Shown piece after piece: positions 32,740 to 41,076 of a stretch of DNA of 64,000 bases (position 1 is its first letter; each line of letters starts with the position of its first letter). Both the position numbers and the translations under genes were made by a program. Source of the DNA: Candidatus Saccharimonadota bacterium (GTDB lineage Bacteria > Patescibacteriota > Saccharimonadia > Saccharimonadales > UBA4665); assembly GCA_029288485.1 (NCBI GenBank), contig JARIHC010000006.1, forward strand, positions 1 to 64,000. The letters are read 5' to 3'. Under the pieces are notes generated by a model. That model did not search any database, was not told the origin of the DNA, and saw nothing but the letters and a program-made list of their open reading frames with translations.

Positions 32740-34885
32740 CTCGTTTCTTCTTGTCGTTTTCTGAGCGTTTGACGGCTTTCATGCTTAGTTGTAGGCGGCC
32801 GCGGTCGTCGATAGCAACCAACTTGACATCAACCTTATCGCCTTCTTTCACCACATCGCTCGGCTTATTAACTCGTTCCTCAGCCATTTCAGACACATGG
32901 ACCAGGCCATCTTTACCAGGCAAAATTTGCACGAAGGCGCCAAAGTCCATGACGCTAACCACTGGCCGATCTTTGTATATCTTACCGACTTCTGGCTCCT
33001 CCACAATGGAGTTGATCCACTGCTTAGCAGCGTTGATGCTCTGGCCGTCCGGGCTAGCGATCATGATGGTGCCATCGTCCTTGATGTCGATAGTAGCGCC
33101 GGTTTCGCCAGTAATCTTTTGGATAGTTTCACCGCCTTTACCGATAACATCGCGTATCTTATCTGGATTAATTGAAATAGATTCGACTTGCGGTGCGTAG
33201 GGACTGAGCTCGCTGCTAGGCTTGTCTATGGTGCTTAACATGTGCTCCAGGATAAAGGAGCGGCCTTCTTTGCCCTGCTCCAAAGCCTTTTGCAGAACTT
33301 CTACTGGCAGACCGTGAACTTTCATGTCCATCTGTAGCGCAGTGATACCTTTGGCGGTACCGGCTACTTTAAAGTCCATATCGCCAGCAAAGTCCTCGGC
33401 ATCGGCGATGTCACTCAGAACATAAGCCTGATCGCCATCCATCATTAGACCCATAGCGATACCGCTCACTGCCGCTTTTAGGGGAACGCCGGCATTCATC
33501 AAGGCCATACAGCTAGAGCAAGTAGCAGCCATGCTGGTAGAGCCATTCTGGCTCATGATTTCGGTGACAGAACGGATAGCATATGGGAATTCAGCTTCAT
33601 CCGGCAACACGGCCGTCAGGGCACGTTCCGCCAAGTAGCCGTGGCCAATCTCGCGGCGACCCGGACTGCCCAAGCGCTTGACTTCGCCAACTGTGTAACC
33701 GGGCGCGTTGTAATGATGCATGTAGCGCCGTTCGGTGTCTTTTTCCATAGTGTCGACGATTTGCGCGAAACTGGCTGGCGCCAGAGTGACGATATTCATA
33801 GCCTGCGTAACACCGCGCGTAAATAGGCTGGAACCGTGAGCCCGCGGCAATAGCCCAACTTCGCTACTAAGAGGCCGCACTTCATCCATCTTGCGCCCGT
33901 CCGGACGAGTATTATCTTCGACTATGCCTTTGCGCACATCTTTGTGCAGAGCCATCTGGAAGGCGTCGCGGTAATGGTCAATCAGCTCCATGAACTCGTC
34001 TTCGTTAAACTTCTCGGCGAAGGCGTCGATCATCTCTTCGCGCAGCTGAGTCACAAACTCATTGCGCTCTGGATAAGGCTTGCGCAGATCTTCGCCCAGC
34101 TTACCTTCCAGCCACGTGTCAACGGCTTCTTGAATCTTTGGATCAGGCAAGCTGAGTTCATACTCTTGTTTTGTGACACCGATCTTTTTGACGAGTTCTT
34201 GTTGCAACTTAATAGCTGGCTGCATGGCTTTAAAGGCGAAATCAATCGCCTTTATCATAGCTTTTTCGTCTACCTCGCTGGCACCAGCTTCCACCATCAT
34301 AACTCCGCTGTCACGGCCAGCCACCACTAGATCCAGACCGCCCTCGTCCAACTGCTCGGAAGAGAGAAAAGCTGCTAACTTACCGTCTTTGTCGTAACCC
34401 ACGCGCAAGCCGGCAACCGGGCCTTCAAACGGCGCGCCGCTTAAGCTGAATGCAGCGCTCATAGCGATCATGGCGATCATGTCCGGTCGGAAATCAGGAT
34501 CCATGCTCAAAACCGTAGCCACACCTTGAGCTTCGTGCCGATAGCCCTTGGGCCAAAGCGGCCGGATCGGTCGGTCTATTAAGCGGCTAATTAAAATGGC
34601 GTCATCGCTAGGGCGGCCCTCGCGTTTAATGAACCGTGAACCGCTGATCTTGCCGGCAGCATACATTTTTTCTTCGTAATCAATACTCAGAGGAAAGTAA
34701 TCCATGGCAATCGGCTTGTTGCCGACCATAGCAGTGCCGAGTACTACAGTATCTCCGTAGCGCACTATTACACTAGCACTGGTACGGAAACCAACACGTC
34801 CTACTTCTAGGCTGAGCTTGCGTCCGCAGAAGTCAGTTTCGACTTTAGTTATTTTCTTACCGAATGGATTAATAGTTTGTCCCAT
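32723..34885 (-). CDS. pnp: Polynucleotide phosphorylase
   Basis: 720 residues with two RNase PH cores (first at 10-220; second with RPDGRKMDEVRPL, FTRGVTQAM and the catalytic-domain NGSTSMAATC), a KH domain (PDKIRDVIGKGGETIQKITGE) and an S1 domain (VGKIYKDRPVVSVMDFGAFVQI). It degrades RNA 3'-5' using phosphate. It follows rpsO, the arrangement known from E. coli, with a 168-base spacer holding two stem-loops. The start has GGAAGG about 11 nt upstream. Confidence 0.96.
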   Translation of the reverse strand: MGQTINPFGKKITKVETDFCGRKLSLEVGRVGFRTSASVIVRYGDTVVLGTAMVGNKPIAMDYFPLSIDYEEKMYAAGKISGSRFIKREGRPSDDAILISRLIDRPIRPLWPKGYRHEAQGVATVLSMDPDFRPDMIAMIAMSAAFSLSGAPFEGPVAGLRVGYDKDGKLAAFLSSEQLDEGGLDLVVAGRDSGVMMVEAGASEVDEKAMIKAIDFAFKAMQPAIKLQQELVKKIGVTKQEYELSLPDPKIQEAVDTWLEGKLGEDLRKPYPERNEFVTQLREEMIDAFAEKFNEDEFMELIDHYRDAFQMALHKDVRKGIVEDNTRPDGRKMDEVRPLSSEVGLLPRAHGSSLFTRGVTQAMNIVTLAPASFAQIVDTMEKDTERRYMHHYNAPGYTVGEVKRLGSPGRREIGHGYLAERALTAVLPDEAEFPYAIRSVTEIMSQNGSTSMAATCSSCMALMNAGVPLKAAVSGIAMGLMMDGDQAYVLSDIADAEDFAGDMDFKVAGTAKGITALQMDMKVHGLPVEVLQKALEQGKEGRSFILEHMLSTIDKPSSELSPYAPQVESISINPDKIRDVIGKGGETIQKITGETGATIDIKDDGTIMIASPDGQSINAAKQWINSIVEEPEVGKIYKDRPVVSVMDFGAFVQILPGKDGLVHVSEMAEERVNKPSDVVKEGDKVDVKLVAIDDRGRLQLSMKAVKRSENDKKKRDEKPA

Positions 34886-35053
34886 TTGTTACTTTTCCTT
34901 CCAGAATATTCCCGGGCAGAGTTCAAATATATGGCGCACCTCTTGTGCGTAATGATATGGGGCTATATATCTGCAGCTCTGACGAGGAATACTCCTCTAC
35001 TTTAATGTGCACAAGCTAGGTCTCTCGAATCTCGAGAGAAAAAGTCTGGGCAC
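34886..35053 (-). promoter_or_regulatory. rpsO-pnp spacer with two perfect stem-loops
   Basis: Inverted repeats GAGGA/TCCTC (34984-34997, loop of 4) and TCTCTCGA/TCGAGAGA (35021-35039, loop of 3) lie between rpsO and pnp. On the transcribed strand neither is followed by a T-run, so they are not intrinsic terminators. In E. coli the same spacer holds an RNase III-cleaved stem used for pnp autoregulation; a similar role here is inference. Confidence 0.55.
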
Positions 35054-35320
35054 TTAGCGGCGAATGCCGAGTTTTTTGATTAGCTCCAGATACGTTTTGC
35101 TATCTCGATTAGCGATATAGCGAAGCAAGCGACGACGTTTGCCGACCATTTGCAACAAACCACGCCTGGCGGCAAAGTCATGCTTATGGGTCTTTAGATG
35201 ATCAGTTAGCTCTTTAATGCGCTCAGTCAGTACAGCGACCTGGGCACTCGCACCGCCCGTGTCGTTCTTATGTACCTGCGCGCTCTTAATAGCGGCTGTC
35301 TTTTTCTCACTTGTTATCAT
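35054..35320 (-). CDS. rpsO: Ribosomal protein uS15
   Basis: 88 residues from the ATG at 35320. An ATG six bases upstream is rejected because it follows the -10 box by only two bases. Family sequence is clear: KTAAIKSAQVHKNDTGGASAQ, THKHDFAARRGLLQMVGKRR and YLELIKKLGIRR. It binds 16S rRNA early in 30S assembly. Leaderless geometry: TGT-TAAAAT ends 8 nt before the ATG. pnp follows. Confidence 0.96.
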   Translation of the reverse strand: MITSEKKTAAIKSAQVHKNDTGGASAQVAVLTERIKELTDHLKTHKHDFAARRGLLQMVGKRRRLLRYIANRDSKTYLELIKKLGIRR

Positions 35321-35328
35321 GTACATGC

Positions 35329-35337
35329 ATTTTAACA
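35329..35337 (-). promoter_or_regulatory. Extended -10 of rpsO
   Basis: Minus-strand TGTTAAAAT, with TTGCGC 18 nt upstream of the hexamer. Start codon 8 nt downstream. Confidence 0.6.
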
Positions 35338-35390
35338 GATGTGACTCCTAAGCGCAACCCCTGCTTAGCCTAAAATGTGTTCAACATATG

Positions 35391-35396
35391 TATAAT
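35391..35396 (+). promoter_or_regulatory. -10 box of the prsW-like gene
   Basis: TATAAT, 11 nt before the GTG at 35408; leader of about 4 nt at most. Confidence 0.5.
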
Positions 35397-35407
35397 TAAA
35401 CTTAAGC

Positions 35408-36178
35408 GTGATTTTGTTTGCCGTAGTCATATCGTTTATAGCCGCTGGCGGAGGATTGGTGTGGTATCTCCTAAGCCACGATCACGGTGAAAAAGAGCCG
35501 GTTTCTGCCCTTTGGGCAGCTGCTGGTTTTGGCTTCGGCGGAGCTATCCTAGCGGCAATTATTGAGGGCTTGGTAATTCCATCTAGTATCTTGAATAGCC
35601 TTAATCCTCCTTTGGGCCCGCTGCTACTAGTTATGCTCGGCGTAGGATTTATAGAAGAATCATGCAAATTTTTCCCCTTAGCCTTTTTCATTTACCGCAA
35701 GAGGTATTTCAACGAGCACACCGATGGGATTATATATTTTGCCATAGCCGGCCTAGCTTTTGGAATACCCGAAAATATCCTTTACTCCATAGCTTTCGGG
35801 TCAAGCGTAGGAGTAGCTCGTATAATACTAACTCCCCTGTTCCACGCCGCCACAACTAGTATGGTGGGTTATTTTTTGGCTAGCGCCAAAACTGAAAATC
35901 GATCGCTTGGCAGAACCGGGCTAGTATTCCTGGCCGCAGCTCTTTTACACGGTATATATGATTTTGGCTTAGCTTCTAGGAGCCCGCTTTTAGTAGTAAT
36001 GTCGCTTATGATCACAATTGGTATAACTACGGTGTTATTTATACTTTTTATGAGAGCCGGCGAAAAAGATCAGGCAGGGGGGCTCAGTGCCGTAGGCCAT
36101 AATAGCTTCTGCCGGTCATGCGGACATCCTAATCCAAGCCACAACCTTTATTGCACTAACTGTGGTAAACGTGCTTAA
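35408..36178 (+). CDS. prsW: PrsW-family intramembrane metalloprotease with C-terminal zinc ribbon
   Basis: 256 residues from a GTG. About seven hydrophobic segments carry the PrsW/CPBP-like motifs: FIEESCKF (EExxK), HTDG, GIPENILY and PLFHAATTS (metal-binding His). After the membrane part comes a zinc ribbon, FCRSCGHPNPSHNLYCTNCG (CxxC-x11-CxxC). In Bacillus PrsW performs site-1 cleavage of an anti-sigma factor. The next gene, 26 nt on, encodes a membrane protein with the same kind of zinc ribbon, a candidate partner or substrate. The protease call is firm; the pathway is inference. Confidence 0.85.
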   Translation: MILFAVVISFIAAGGGLVWYLLSHDHGEKEPVSALWAAAGFGFGGAILAAIIEGLVIPSSILNSLNPPLGPLLLVMLGVGFIEESCKFFPLAFFIYRKRYFNEHTDGIIYFAIAGLAFGIPENILYSIAFGSSVGVARIILTPLFHAATTSMVGYFLASAKTENRSLGRTGLVFLAAALLHGIYDFGLASRSPLLVVMSLMITIGITTVLFILFMRAGEKDQAGGLSAVGHNSFCRSCGHPNPSHNLYCTNCGKRA

Positions 36179-36204
36179 ATACATGCAATAACTAAGGAAC
36201 AAAA

Positions 36205-37254
36205 ATGAATTGTCCAAAGTGCAACCAACCCGTAGAGCCTGGTGCAGCTTTTTGCGGTAATTGCGGCCAGCCTTTGCAAGCAAATAGCGCTCCGCCCGCT
36301 ACCCCAACCGTATCCCCTCCGCAACCGGCGCAGCAAGCTCAACCCGTACAGCCCCAGCAGTCCGCGCCAGTTGTTTCAGCTCCGTCAATTACCTCACAAA
36401 ATACTCCGCAACCGGCGCAGAACGGCTCGCCAGTAGCCCAAGTAATGGCAAATCAAGCAACCGCTCCCGCTGCTCCGACCCCCAATTTCAATAGCCCTGT
36501 AGTTGGCACAGTTGGCGCCGGGACCAATGTCCCGGCTTACGCTATGCCAAACACTGCCGCTGCCGGCCACAGCGGTGAAACCAGAGCAATTGTCGGCTTG
36601 GTGGTAGGTGTAATAGGCATTCCGGCTGCCCTCTTGCCTATTATTGGTTTGATACTAGGCATTACCGGCGTAGTGCTAGGCACGACTGCACGCGCTAAGT
36701 ACAAACACTTAGTTAGTTTATTAGCAATCATCTTCTCTACATTAGCAATTTTGGCATCGCTTGGAATATGGGTCTACAACGTCCAGCGCATAGAGCAAGC
36801 TCGAGGCGGTGTCGGCAGTTCTGACACCTCTAGCTCAGGATCGTTCAAAGCAGTTTCTACACCTTGCTACGACGTTAAGATTGACGGCGGTTTAAATAAC
36901 TATCAGCCAAGTGGGTGCAGTTTTGATTCGGCTAGCGCAGATAAGGAATATACTGTCCAGGCCATGGTTAAACCCGAGGTTACGGCCAGCAATTTGTCGC
37001 AGTACGGACCCACAGCCATGCAAGCAGGCGCCCAAGCAGTTAACGGCACTGTAGATTCAGGCAAGCTAGGTCAGTTCGCCGGCAGCCCCGCTTATATAGC
37101 AAATATTAGCGCAGCCAATAACCAGCATGGCATCTTCGCTCTCGTGCTGCATCAATCAGCTAATCAGCAAAACGTCTTTCTAGTAGCGCACGTCAGCAAG
37201 TCCAGTTCCGTCTCTGACTTCGGTAATTTGGAGAAATATTGGCAATGGAAGTAA
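36205..37254 (+). CDS. Zinc-ribbon membrane protein with DUF4190-like helices
   Basis: 349 residues: N-terminal zinc ribbon (CPKCNQPVEPGAAFCGNCG, CxxC-x11-CxxC), a Pro/Gln/Ala-rich linker (30-105), two or three hydrophobic helices with the DUF4190 look (GLVVGVIGIPAALLPIIGLI, GITGVVLGTTA), and a probable extracytoplasmic domain of about 140 residues. AAGGAAC precedes the ATG. It lies between the PrsW-like protease and a small membrane gene it overlaps by 10 nt. A sensor or protease-substrate role is inference. Confidence 0.8.
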   Translation: MNCPKCNQPVEPGAAFCGNCGQPLQANSAPPATPTVSPPQPAQQAQPVQPQQSAPVVSAPSITSQNTPQPAQNGSPVAQVMANQATAPAAPTPNFNSPVVGTVGAGTNVPAYAMPNTAAAGHSGETRAIVGLVVGVIGIPAALLPIIGLILGITGVVLGTTARAKYKHLVSLLAIIFSTLAILASLGIWVYNVQRIEQARGGVGSSDTSSSGSFKAVSTPCYDVKIDGGLNNYQPSGCSFDSASADKEYTVQAMVKPEVTASNLSQYGPTAMQAGAQAVNGTVDSGKLGQFAGSPAYIANISAANNQHGIFALVLHQSANQQNVFLVAHVSKSSSVSDFGNLEKYWQWK

Positions 37255-37562
37255 GGCAGCACGTGGTCCCGTCAGCGTTAATAATTATTGGTGCTTTTGT
37301 GGTGACCACCGTGGCTACATTTTATACTGCCCTGCCAGCTGGCTCGGACTTCGGCAGCACATTCTCAAGCTCCAACCGCGCTTTAACTACTAGCAGCATA
37401 CACGTTAAGCCGCTCAGAAACGGTTTGGCTGAGGTTTCGTTCCGCCCTTCTGACTCTACGCAAACAAATGTTAATAGCGGCAGCAAGCTAGGCAAGCAGC
37501 TAAGCTCTACTTCATTAAATCTATTGTCTGCTCAATCAGTTCTTGATCAGCCCCAGCCCTAG
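37245..37562 (+). CDS. Small single-pass membrane protein
   Basis: 105 residues from the ATG at 37245, overlapping the previous gene's end by 10 nt. A signal-anchor helix at about residues 9-29 is followed by a Ser/Thr/Asn-rich extracytoplasmic tail. No family recognised. It is third in the PrsW/zinc-ribbon cassette and ends 2 nt from the convergent truB stop. GGAG lies 11 nt before the start, which is only fair support. Confidence 0.6.
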   Translation: MEVRQHVVPSALIIIGAFVVTTVATFYTALPAGSDFGSTFSSSNRALTTSSIHVKPLRNGLAEVSFRPSDSTQTNVNSGSKLGKQLSSTSLNLLSAQSVLDQPQP

Positions 37563-37564
37563 TC

Positions 37565-38239
37565 TTAGCTAAAGATATTGGCCAAAAGATTATCCTGTTT
37601 GACGCTTGCGCCTTTTTCAAATTGCCCGACTTTTGTTCGCTCGAGCGCTGCTGTGTAGGCTCCCGTTTCTAAAACTCGGCCAATATCTTCTACTAACGAG
37701 CGAATATAGGTGCCAGATGAGACTTCAGCCACTAATTTGACATTGGGATAAGTATAGTCGATCAGTTCTAGCTTGCTGATTGTTACCTTCCGGGACTCTA
37801 ACTTAACCTCCTGGCCCTTCCTAGCGAGTTTGTATGCCCTCTGTCCGTTAACTTTTATTGCCGAGTATACCGGCGGCACTTGGGATATCTCCCCTGTAAA
37901 TTGCCCTAGAGCTTGGATAAGCGCTTTTTCACTCGGCTGAGCATCGGACACGGCTTTTATTTCGCCCTCCGGGTCGCCGGTAGAACTAGTAGCGCCAAGG
38001 CGCATAGTCATTTCGTAAGTTTTATCCAGTTTGGAAAGTTCGCCGGCACGCTTGGTATACTCTTTGCCGATCAAAAGCACCAGTAGTCCGGTGGCAAATG
38101 GGTCTAGCGTGCCGGTGTGGCCAACTTTAACCTGGCGCGGCTTTTTGTCTTCCGTTCGAGCCACCATTTTACGAACGTAATTCACTACGTCATGACTGGT
38201 CCATCCAGTCGGTTTATCAACTAGTAATATGCCTTGCAT
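37565..38239 (-). CDS. truB: tRNA pseudouridine-55 synthase TruB
   Basis: 224 residues. Motif I KPTGWTSHDVVNYVRK and the catalytic GHTGTLDPFATGLL (with the nucleophilic Asp) are intact. PPVYSAIKVNGQRAYKLAR and YIRSLVEDIG complete the core. It lacks a long C-terminal PUA domain, as in short bacterial TruB enzymes. It makes psi-55 in the T loop of tRNAs. TACACT ends 7 nt before the ATG. Confidence 0.95.
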   Translation of the reverse strand: MQGILLVDKPTGWTSHDVVNYVRKMVARTEDKKPRQVKVGHTGTLDPFATGLLVLLIGKEYTKRAGELSKLDKTYEMTMRLGATSSTGDPEGEIKAVSDAQPSEKALIQALGQFTGEISQVPPVYSAIKVNGQRAYKLARKGQEVKLESRKVTISKLELIDYTYPNVKLVAEVSSGTYIRSLVEDIGRVLETGAYTAALERTKVGQFEKGASVKQDNLLANIFS

Positions 38240-38246
38240 GCTTTTA

Positions 38247-38252
38247 AGTGTA
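38247..38252 (-). promoter_or_regulatory. -10 box of truB
   Basis: Minus-strand TACACT, 7 nt before the ATG at 38239. Confidence 0.4.
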
Positions 38253-38266
38253 CTGCAAATGGTTTT

Positions 38267-40084
38267 TTACAGCGGTGCTGGAGGTTGCTGACCAGGTGTT
38301 TTACTGGCGTTGTCGATTGCCTCTTGTGGCAATGGCGGCGCTACTGGCGGTGGCGCTGTCGAATCAGTTACTTGGGGAGTTGGCGATAACAAGTCTGGCG
38401 CCAGAGGTTGATTGGGATTGGTATCCGAAGATTCCGGCGCGGGCGGCCCCAGCGGCAATGGCGGTGAATCCTTTGGTTTTATCTCTGGCGGCGGGGCGGA
38501 GTCCGAATGCAAACTGCCGCCTAAAGGCTGGGCATTCAAAGCGGAAATAGGAGTTGGCATTTCTTCGACGCTGTCTTTAAGTGCTGCTTCGACTTCATCA
38601 CGGGCCGTATTAAGCTTAGATTCATCTACGTGAGGGCTATCAACCGACCGCTCGATCTCAGTAAGTGTTTGCGGTGCACCGCCAGGTACGCCAGTAGCTG
38701 CAGGGGGAGTAAACGGCGACGTCGGCGGTGTTAAAGGAGCTGGCGAGAGAGGCGGGGGCGATAGAGGCGTAGATACTGGAGATGGCGCCGGGGTAGGCGG
38801 AGGTGCTTGGATCGGTGCCGGTGCGGGTGCTGGCTGAGGCGATATTTGCAGCGGAGTTAACGGTGGTCCAGTAGGCTTAGACGCCGATTGTTTTTTAGGT
38901 CGCTCCAGTAACTGGTCAGGCTCTGCTTTCGGCATACTAAGCGGATCGGTCACCGGGTCGAGGCCTTCCGGCTTGGTATTGGCAGTTAGCGACCCATCTA
39001 AAGTCGATGGCTCTCCAAGATACTTGGCGCCCGGCTTAAGCTGGCTGCCAAATGACGGCTTGGGCGGCGGCGATAGAGGCTGAGGCGACAAAGGCTGAGC
39101 CTGAGGCGCCATAGGTGTCGGCAGCTCTGTAGGCGGCTGCTTGTTATCTTCATCTTTTCGCGGCGTGCCTTTTTTGGCGGCTTTTTTGCCGCCAGGGTCT
39201 TTTTCTTTAGCATGCGAGATGGTTAATGTTCCGTCGGGAGACTCTGATGATTCTTCCTCGTCTTCCGGCTGATCCGAATCTTCCTCGTCAGAAGCAGATT
39301 GTTTAGGTTTAGCCGATTGTTCCAGCTTATTTGCAACCAACTGTTGGTTGGCACCAGCAGCCATCAACACCGAGCTGGCTTCCATAGTCTGAGAACTAGT
39401 CTTATCATTGCTGAACCTATTCGTCTCCGCCACTATCCCGGTAAGAAGTGCTGTGGCTATCTGATTGTCGAGCAGTTTGTCGCCAAGTAATTGTGCTAAG
39501 TCTGTTACTAACTCGCTGAGGCTACTAGCCTTAGGATCCTGCCAGTTAATAGTGCCTAACCCGGAAGCATCTTGCGATAAATTGATGCTGGCTACCGTGG
39601 CATCATGCAGAATCCGGCCATGAGCAGTAATAGCCTGGTCGAGGTCCTCTTGCTGTTTAACACCCAGTCCGACTACTACATCGACATTGAAGTCGCCCTG
39701 GCTAAATTCTAGATCTTTTTCGCTAATCGAGGTTTTATAGGGGGTAATAAAGATGCGAACAACGTTATCCTCTACCTTATAACGTAGTTTATCTGCCTTA
39801 TCTTTATCGAGAGCAATTATAAAGTCGCGCAGTGAATCAGTAGTTTTCTCTATGGTTTCCGCCGGCTTCAGGAACTCTATGGTCGAGGGAACTTGGCCGC
39901 TAAATACAGCTACCGAGTGTTTATTCATCTTGTTGAGCAATATAGTTAGCCCCAAACAAGCTGCCAGCTGATCAACAGAGGGGTTGCGGCTAACTGTTAC
40001 CAATATGTTATTGGCCGATTTTAACCGGTCAGCAAGCTCTTGCTCGGGACTGCCGCTGCTATTAGCATTATTAGGATCGTCCAT
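38267..40084 (-). CDS. DHH/NrnA-like protein with degenerate motifs and Pro-rich tail
   Basis: 605 residues. The first 260 follow the DHH phosphoesterase layout (strand, then SRNPSVDQLAACLGL where active enzymes have HxxPDxDAxGS; later ASINLSQDAS where the DHH motif should be; and TALLTGIVAETNRFSN, matching the usual TGIxxDTxxF segment). The metal-binding His/Asp are largely gone, so it is probably a non-catalytic relative that may still bind nucleotides. The remaining 345 residues are acidic then strongly Pro/Ser/Ala-rich and likely disordered. No signal peptide. TAAAAT ends 6 nt before ATG. Confidence 0.7.
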   Translation of the reverse strand: MDDPNNANSSGSPEQELADRLKSANNILVTVSRNPSVDQLAACLGLTILLNKMNKHSVAVFSGQVPSTIEFLKPAETIEKTTDSLRDFIIALDKDKADKLRYKVEDNVVRIFITPYKTSISEKDLEFSQGDFNVDVVVGLGVKQQEDLDQAITAHGRILHDATVASINLSQDASGLGTINWQDPKASSLSELVTDLAQLLGDKLLDNQIATALLTGIVAETNRFSNDKTSSQTMEASSVLMAAGANQQLVANKLEQSAKPKQSASDEEDSDQPEDEEESSESPDGTLTISHAKEKDPGGKKAAKKGTPRKDEDNKQPPTELPTPMAPQAQPLSPQPLSPPPKPSFGSQLKPGAKYLGEPSTLDGSLTANTKPEGLDPVTDPLSMPKAEPDQLLERPKKQSASKPTGPPLTPLQISPQPAPAPAPIQAPPPTPAPSPVSTPLSPPPLSPAPLTPPTSPFTPPAATGVPGGAPQTLTEIERSVDSPHVDESKLNTARDEVEAALKDSVEEMPTPISALNAQPLGGSLHSDSAPPPEIKPKDSPPLPLGPPAPESSDTNPNQPLAPDLLSPTPQVTDSTAPPPVAPPLPQEAIDNASKTPGQQPPAPL

Positions 40085-40090
40085 GTTTTT

Positions 40091-40096
40091 ATTTTA
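40091..40096 (-). promoter_or_regulatory. -10 box of the DHH-like gene
   Basis: Minus-strand TAAAAT, 6 nt before the ATG at 40084. Confidence 0.4.
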
Positions 40097-40158
40097 CGTT
40101 TTTCGTTTACGCTTTTCTACCTTTCAGGCTACCATAAACAGGTTATTCTGTCTATCAC

Positions 40159-40187
40159 TTTACAAATCCAAGCGACCCCTGTATAGT
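40159..40187 (+). promoter_or_regulatory. Promoter of rpsT
   Basis: TTTACA, 17-nt spacer, TATAGT. The transcript has a leader of about 32 nt with GGAG before the ATG, unlike most promoters here. Confidence 0.7.
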
Positions 40188-40225
40188 TGAGCATCGTAAT
40201 TTAATTAACTGATAGCAGGAGACCC

Positions 40226-40573
40226 ATGCCAATTATCAAATCAGCTAAGAAGCGTGTACGAGTAGCCAGGAAAGCTGCCGCCCGCAACAGCAAAACTAAG
40301 CGCAACTTTAAAAGCGCTCTAAAACTTTTCTCTAAAAGTCCGGGTACCAAGTCGCTTAGCGACGCTCAGAGCAAACTGGACACAGCCGCTAAAAAAGGTG
40401 TTATTCACAAAAACAAGGCTGCTCGCCTGAAGAAGCGTGCCGCTGCGAAAGCTAAAGCTGCTGGCGTAAAACCAGCTAAGGCTACTGCTAAGCCAGCCGC
40501 TAAAAAGCCGGCAACAAAGAAGGCTGCCGCTAAGAAATCTCCAGCCAAGAAAAAACCCGCCGCCAAGAAGTAG
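40226..40573 (+). CDS. rpsT: Ribosomal protein bS20 with histone H1-like tail
   Basis: 115 residues. The core MPIIKSAKKRVRVARKAA through HKNKAARLKKR is standard bS20, which is normally 85-90 residues. About 35 residues are added, made almost only of Ala, Lys and Pro (AKPAAKKPATKKAAAKK), like histone H1 tails. GGAG lies 6 nt before the ATG. It converges on an orphan gene with 12 nt between stops. Confidence 0.93.
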   Translation: MPIIKSAKKRVRVARKAAARNSKTKRNFKSALKLFSKSPGTKSLSDAQSKLDTAAKKGVIHKNKAARLKKRAAAKAKAAGVKPAKATAKPAAKKPATKKAAAKKSPAKKKPAAKK

Positions 40574-40585
40574 CTGGCGCCACTG

Positions 40586-41041
40586 TTAGGCTGAAGGCAC
40601 GCCTATATCTTCCATAAACTGGTCGTATTCAGGCGTTCCAAAGCTATTCTGCACCATAGCTCTAAAGGAGTCGGCTTCATGTTGAGTGATGCCGAACATC
40701 GCTGGAAAGTTATCAAAAAGATGATTGCCAGTCCAAATATCGAGGTTTCTTGAGGTAACCCCTGCCCGACCCGAGCCAGCCGCCATTCCTATCCAGGGAT
40801 ACTCCTGCAATATACCGACTATTCGGCGCCCAACTTCTCTTTCGTCTCGCTTAGCTTCATCTATCGGTGTTTCGTTTTTGGTAACGATTGCGTCATTTAC
40901 TTCGCGGAAGCCAACAAAAGATTCGCCAAGCCCCAATACTTTGCTTAATCCTTCAAGTGCTGTAAGTCCGTCGGTGGTTTTAGGGTCATCGAGTTGATCA
41001 TAAAAAATTTCAGGAATTGTCGACTTAGCTTCTTTACTCAT
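40586..41041 (-). CDS. Hypothetical soluble acidic protein
   Basis: 151 residues, start MSKEAKSTIPEIFYDQL. No family recognised; no signal peptide or membrane helix. It is predicted helical, with a conserved-looking GMAAGSGRAGVTSRN segment. It has one of the best leaderless promoters of the window (TTGCAT, 17 nt, TATAAT, 6 nt, ATG) and leads into holA after 24 nt (next gene upstream on the strand is holA; both are minus). Confidence 0.65.
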   Translation of the reverse strand: MSKEAKSTIPEIFYDQLDDPKTTDGLTALEGLSKVLGLGESFVGFREVNDAIVTKNETPIDEAKRDEREVGRRIVGILQEYPWIGMAAGSGRAGVTSRNLDIWTGNHLFDNFPAMFGITQHEADSFRAMVQNSFGTPEYDQFMEDIGVPSA

Positions 41042-41047
41042 ACACTG

Positions 41048-41076
41048 ATTATAAAATCGTGTCTGTTATGATGCAA
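41048..41076 (-). promoter_or_regulatory. Promoter of the orphan gene at 41041, leaderless geometry
   Basis: Minus-strand TTGCAT, 17-nt spacer, TATAAT, ending 6 nt before the ATG. It overlaps the 3' end of holA. Confidence 0.7.

Noticed and set aside
35021-35045. Stem-loop followed by A residues read as a terminator
   Set aside because: The T-run would be on the wrong side for the minus-strand transcript, and no plus-strand gene ends here, so it is not an intrinsic terminator.
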